From the NCBI GenBank assembly GCA_016801845.1, contig CM028908.1, positions 17,766,047 through 17,830,046 on the forward strand: 64,000 nt of DNA, read 5' to 3'. Both the position numbers and the translations under genes were made by a program. The first letter of the stretch is position 1. Every line of letters begins with the position of its first letter. This DNA comes from Polydactylus sextarius (Eukaryota > Chordata > Actinopteri > Polynemidae). Positions 59,601 to 64,000 of the stretch are shown one piece after another. A model generated the notes under the pieces. That model was not told the origin of the DNA. It ran no database searches and saw only the letters and a program-made list of their open reading frames with translations.

Positions 59601-61171
59601 ATAATTTACTTATTTTAGTAATCTGCCCCATCACTTAGCTTATCAGCTGCCGAACCAGGCTCATCGCTACCGCAGCATCTCCACTAACGTAGCTTCGTTT
59701 TGTTTCATTTTTTGGCAACTGACAGTACCCTAAGACCTCTAACAGTAGAATAAAGGTTCAAAAGTGTTGGAGTTCCTCTTTAATGTATGTTTTTGATTCA
59801 CACTACTTTGGCTTCACTCCGGCAGCAAGTACCACTCTGCTCCAAGGATCCTACAATCCAATATCTGAAATACAGAAATAAACCTACTTCAAATACAGTC
59901 ATTTTTCTAGAAATGTATCTTTTATTAAAACCAAACTGATCCAGTGTCATAATCCATGAACTTGTCTTGAGCTACAAATCTGTGTAGCACCAGATAAGAG
60001 TAAGATTTGTGCTGTTTTTTTTTTTTTTTTTTCCTCAAACCATCCAGTTATTATTTAGAAAAAACTCATAACAGAGAAAAGCTGAAGATCAAACAGATTC
60101 TCATTCAGCCTCGGTGTTTAAACACTTCATTTAACAACTTTTGTTTTTTAAACAGCCTTTGTTTAGATCATAAAGATCAGATCTGGCATCCGAACATAAA
60201 TTGTGACGTTTGTAAAAAGCTGTCCCCGTTTGAACTTCTGCACCTGTCTGACCCCAAACACTTCGTATGCTGTGTGTGCAAATAGATCTATAACACATGC
60301 ACACACACATACGGTAAGTTGTAGACTGGTGCATTGTTTCAGCCTCAGCCCTCTACTGTTGACTGTTTTTATTTTTTACTCAATGGGTTTGAGGTGCTGC
60401 AGTGTGTACGAAGGCCACAGAATGTGTTGTATTTTTTTTTAAATCATAAACAATCTATTAAAAATGTGCTGAACATCTCTACCCACATAATTAACTGCTT
60501 TCAGTCTGTGTGTCTGTGAGTGAAAGCAGACAGAGCTTTAAAAGAAATGAAATGACTAAGCTTCAAACATCTGTGGGGTTTTATTTGCTTCAGTGATTCG
60601 CTGAATGAAGCTCAACAGCGCCAACCACAGCCCACCAATGGAATCGCAGTCTAATACATCCCTGCCAGGAGCACAGGAGTACAGGCACACGATTGAACAT
60701 TATATATTATATACTGATGCAATAAGACGTCAAGAGGACTCTTTGATTATTCTAAATGATAAGAAAGAAAATATAACAGCCGACACCTGTGGCTGAGTGT
60801 GAATTTAATCAAAGATATCGTTATCAATTGTCAAAGTGAAAAATAAATCTATTATATCTGTGGATATGTGTGAGAAACCCTCCCAAACACATTTAAATAA
60901 TAACATTCATTTCATACAAATACAAACTGAGTAAGCATGGCTAGCCAGCTAGCACACCTATGGAGAACAACACCTTTTTGGGCCATAAGAGCAGAGAGTG
61001 AAAATAGCTTTTTTCTTTCTTTCTTTTTTTAAACTGCTATCAAAATTGTTTTAATACTTTTAATAAACTTAGTTTAAAAGTTTGAAAATCATGCTGATGA
61101 GAACATCCTGGTTTGCCTAAATATCAGCTGTTCACAAAATAAGAGTTCAGCTGCTGCAGCTCCTGTTTAGT
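56635..61171. other. cd8a to zinc-finger gene intergenic region
   Basis: 4.5 kb. It should contain the cd8a promoter at its left end and the 3' UTR of the zinc-finger gene at its right end (a minus-strand AATAAA at 60580-60585). A Tigger/mariner-like MITE lies at 59198-59572. An isolated proline-rich minus-strand frame at 58249-58440 is discussed in the findings. Confidence 0.55.
59198..59572. mobile_element. Non-autonomous DNA transposon (Tc1/mariner-Tigger type)
   Basis: The left end CAGTGATCCCTCGCTTGTCA matches the reverse complement of the right end (CAGTGATCCGTTGCCATATC) over the first nine bases. The next part (CCAGAAACCCCCACGAGAGG and AAATCTGCGAAGTAG) is typical of pogo/Tigger-like fish elements. 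About 375 bp and no transposase frame. Confidence 0.7.
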
Positions 61172-62162
61172 TTAACAGCCCAAAATCGAGTCATCCCACA
61201 ACTTCTCCTCCTCCGTCCTGTTGTCTACTTTCTCTTTTATTTTCTTCTTCTCTTTCCTGTATTTGGGTTTGGATTGCTCATCTTGCCCACCCTCCCCCTG
61301 CTCAGGGTTCATTTCTGCCTGAATATGCACTTGAGTATATTTTATATTGTCCATCATGTCTTCTGGCTTTAAATTGTCCATAACCTTTTCCCCTCCCTCT
61401 TCCTCAAAGTCTTCTTCCCGGGACTTTTTTTCTTTTCGTCTCTGCTTGCCATGCTTCTTTAGTTTTTTTCTCTCTTGTTCCGATTCTCCGGATTCTTCTT
61501 TTTTTCTCTCCTCTGAATCATTATCTTTTTCCCTGACCTGCCATTTTCTCCTCCTCTCCTCTTTGTCCGAGTCCTCGTCTCGTGTCCTCCTGCCTCGCTC
61601 CTGTCTGGATCTTCTAACCTTCCTCCTTTTTCTGCGTTTGTATTCACTCTCATCGCTGTCACTGGAACTACTGCTATAGGAGGAGGAGTCTGATGAGGAG
61701 TAAGATGATGAGGTAGAGTATGAGGAGGAGCTTGACTGTTTTCTGCGCCTCCTTCTCTTTAAGGGCTGACTGGTGAAGTGTGGTGACCCTGGACCTGGGA
61801 CGACTGGAGGAGGGCAGTTGTAGCTCCAGCCATGAGGCGGCCAGGGAGGGCCCTGATATGGAGGACGCCATCCTTCAGCTAGGTAATAACAACCAGGACG
61901 AGACTGATAAGGAGGGTCAGAGGTGGGAGTAACGTTGGGCATAGGTTTGTTAAGTTCTGTGACATGCCCCTTGACGGATCCTTCCTGTACCTCCCCTTCA
62001 TCTTCCTCATCCTCCCTTTGCGCGTCATCCTGGGAGGTGACTTGACTTGACTTGGGGGTGATTCCACGAGCTTTCTGAACCTGGATGTAATCTGCCAGTT
62101 CATCTGCAAATGTGCTGTAGACTTTTTGTTGGGATTTGCACAGATCGACAACCTTCTTTTCC
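61172..62162 (-). CDS. zmat1: zmat1-like last exon, RS/KE-rich tail
   Basis: 991 bp to TAA. Order: KKVVDLCKSQQKVYSTFADE, DYIQVQKARG, acidic, proline-rich, poly-Ser with basic SR-like stretch, long KE-rich coiled-like region, then SILGC. Confidence 0.85.
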
Positions 62163-63664
62163 CTGGGGACGAGCACATGAACAGGAGTTAAGTTTCAGTT
62201 GAGTCGGCTAATGAACGTAGATATCACACCACACTGAAACCACATTAAATGTTTTTTGACCACTAGAAATCAGAAAAACTGATTTGTTAATACTGAATTA
62301 CATTATTACATTATAACATGAAGCATGGCATATCCAGCAGTCAAAACATGAATCTATTTCAGTGTTAGGATCAACTAAGGAAATAAACCTTTAATGTTGC
62401 CAGAGCTCTCAAGAGGCAACATGAAATGCATTTAGTTAATTTTGAATTTGGTAGAAATTACTTAGTGTCAGTGAATGTGGTGTTTTTATTTAAAAAATCT
62501 TTATCTTACCTGGTCTGGTGCTTGTTTCCCTGCATGTGAGCCTGATACATCTCCACAGAGTTAAACTGTATACTGCACATCTGACACATCAGGGAGTTCA
62601 CTGTAGACGACAAACATCAAGAACGACACAAAAAAGTCAAAGATTCCTCTAACCAGTCAGATACACACTTACTTTACTTACTTTAACTATAGTTAGATCA
62701 TTTCTGATTCACATCAAAACAATATGTTCAATATTTTTTTTAGTTTTTGTTTGCAGCCTCAGAGAGAATTTAATCTTCATTGCAGGAAGGATTTATCATT
62801 TCATATATCAGTGTTACATTTGGATTTACATTAGGTTTGGAAGAAAACTTATCTGGGTTCCTCCTTTTACATTTCTGTGCAGTAAACTCTTCTTCCCTTT
62901 TTGTCTCGAGCATTTAGATGCTGCCATGCCAGATTCTATCATTTCTGCTTTTGTCAATTACTAGAACACTTTTACTTGTTGTTAAAATTGTCTAACAAAA
63001 GGAATGAAAAAGGTAACAGTTTTCTTCACATCAACTTTGCCTCTTAGTAAGTGACAGATTAAATATCAATGACCTCTCTATTATCCTGCTGTGCTGAAAG
63101 ACAGAACTCCCTGTTACCTTTCTGGACATTGTCTCCCAGCTCTTTCATCAGCTCCTGTCTGGCCTGATTCCTCTGGTGTTTGCGTCCATTGTAGTGCTGC
63201 ATGGCCATTTGGGGATTGTTGAATGAAGCAGTACACAGAGGGCAGTACTTGTTCGGGTCGTTCAGATCCACCTCTGTGCTGGGGGTAGTTGTGAGGGTTG
63301 CCACGTCCCCGTCCATTCCACCCTCTGGGGCTGATTTCTGGTCAGCATTCTCAGGGTCTGTAGTCGGCCTTGGTAAAGGATACACTTCTGTGTGCCGGTT
63401 TATAACTACAACAAGAAATCATCAATATAAATTTAACCTTCTGAGCTGCGGCAAAACCTGAGCAGTGTCACTATCACCATCTAACTTTAATGTAAACACT
63501 GTGATACTGTTCTATCACACAAAGCTACACTTGCCTGGTGGCTGAAGACCTTGTTTACGTAGATTTTTTGCATGGACTTTGCCTTCATAGTGTGATTTTG
63601 CCACCAATTGGGAACTAAACACCATATTACACAGCTCACAGAAACGGTTCTTATCAGTGGTCAT
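61172..63664 (-). CDS. zmat1: Matrin-type/U1-like zinc-finger protein, probably ZMAT1
   Basis: Four minus-strand exons join in frame to 499 residues from ATG 63664: 63535-63664, 63118-63405, 62510-62600 and 61172-62162. Three U1/matrin-type C2H2 fingers are seen: FCELCNMVFSSQLVAKSHYE, YCPLCTASFNNPQMAMQHYN and MCQMCSIQFNSVEMYQAHMQ, each ending in HxxxxxH spacing. The last exon has DYIQVQKARGI, a Pro-rich part, a Ser/Arg/Lys/Glu-rich low-complexity region and a conserved-looking end, EEEKLWDDSILGC. Such fingers bind double-stranded or structured RNA, and the RS-like tail suggests a nuclear protein. The symbol is from memory of the family and is not certain. An upstream 5' exon is likely outside the window. 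Confidence 0.72.
62510..62600 (-). CDS. zmat1: zmat1-like exon, zinc finger 3
   Basis: 91 bp. VNSLMCQMCSIQFNSVEMYQ then AHMQGNKHQTR. Confidence 0.82.
62601..63117 (-). other. zmat1-like intron
   Basis: About 520 bp, no exon seen. Confidence 0.6.
63118..63405 (-). CDS. zmat1: zmat1-like exon, zinc finger 2
   Basis: 288 bp. YPLPRPTTDPENADQK linker then NKYCPLCTASFNNPQMAMQH, followed by a basic helix. Confidence 0.82.
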
Positions 63665-63670
63665 GGTCCG
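63535..63670 (-). CDS. zmat1: zmat1-like exon, zinc finger 1 (GC donor)
   Basis: Acceptor TTTGCAG| at 63671. The in-frame ATG at 63664 is taken as start, though RT precedes it in frame. The exon ends CCAG|GCAAGT, a GC-AG intron donor. Finger CELC...H...H. Confidence 0.75.
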
Positions 63671-63711
63671 CTGCAAAAAACAGAGAGAGTGACTGGTCAG
63701 GAGACAAATAT

Positions 63712-64000
63712 ACAGTACTGTGTAAAAGTTATAGGCACCCTCCACATGTTGTGTTTTAGCAGTGCTTTAAAGACCTTACATATTTATATCTCATTTTCTT
63801 TATGCAGACATAATAAAAAAATACGGGAGATTTGTATAAAGTATTTAAGAACACATAAAATGTACTTCTGATTCTGGATTCAGACTCTGGTCACCCCCAG
63901 ATTTGTTGACCCAACAATCACAAGGAATAAACTGTTAACAAAGTCATTGTTCCACACCCAGATCACTGACAGACATGCCTCGCCAACCATAAGCTGTTGG
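63712..64000. mobile_element. Partial transposon-like repeat running off the right edge
   Basis: It starts with CAGTACTGTGTAAAAGTTAT then AGGCACCC. This resembles the terminal sequence ACAGTACTGTGCAAAAGTCT seen in many fish and amphibian DNA elements. The far end is outside the window. Confidence 0.5.

Noticed and set aside
60180..60285. Zinc-finger-like CDVCKK...CCVCK frame on the plus strand
   Set aside because: Spacing fits no known finger, there are no splice sites or neighbouring exons, and it lies in AT-rich spacer.

Overview
This window is nuclear DNA from a ray-finned fish, most likely a percomorph teleost. The genes are split by GT-AG introns. The spacers are rich in (CA)n/(TA)n microsatellites, small inverted-repeat DNA transposons and tRNA-derived SINEs of the V-SINE/HE1 type. 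There is no sign of prokaryotic operons, CRISPR arrays or phage. Gene names come from reading translated exons; no database search was possible.

Layout. (1) 170-5334, minus: the first four coding exons of pcsk1 (prohormone convertase 1/3); the rest lies off the left edge. (2) About 5335-10661: a head-to-head spacer with a perfect cAMP response element about 320 bp upstream of the pcsk1 ATG. (3) 10662-43641, plus: the calpastatin gene (cast), the calpain inhibitor. It has two alternative 5' ends, 10662 (with an NLS exon at 15817) and 17725 (predicted N-myristoylated), feeding a common body at 29852-43641. I assign 42 coding exons in all, and every internal one is phase 0-0. The body encodes six A-B-C inhibitory units where mammals have four. 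Units 2-5 (37252-41409) are near-identical tandem copies. One linker exon (39349-39416) has lost a base relative to its duplicate. (4) 44.9-46.7 kb: a short tail-to-tail spacer. (5) 46744-47940, minus: cd8b; 53270-56634, minus: cd8a. These are the T-cell co-receptor chains, each with signal peptide, IgV, hinge, transmembrane and short cytoplasmic exons. Both tails carry a C-x-H motif instead of the mammalian C-x-C-P Lck-binding motif. (6) 61172-63670, minus: a three-zinc-finger, RS-rich protein that looks like zmat1. Its first intron in the window uses a GC donor.

Biology. The genes are not a functional cluster. pcsk1 processes prohormones, cast restrains calpains, cd8a/cd8b form the MHC class I co-receptor, and the zinc-finger gene is probably RNA-binding. 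pcsk1 next to cast is the order known in mammals. cast next to the cd8 pair is not the human arrangement.

The most unusual part is the calpastatin gene: its expanded and still homogenising inhibitory-unit array, the frameshifted linker exon, the alternative N-termini, and convergent CTCF-like motifs around it. Exon boundaries were placed by eye from splice consensus and reading-frame continuity. There are no transcripts to confirm them.
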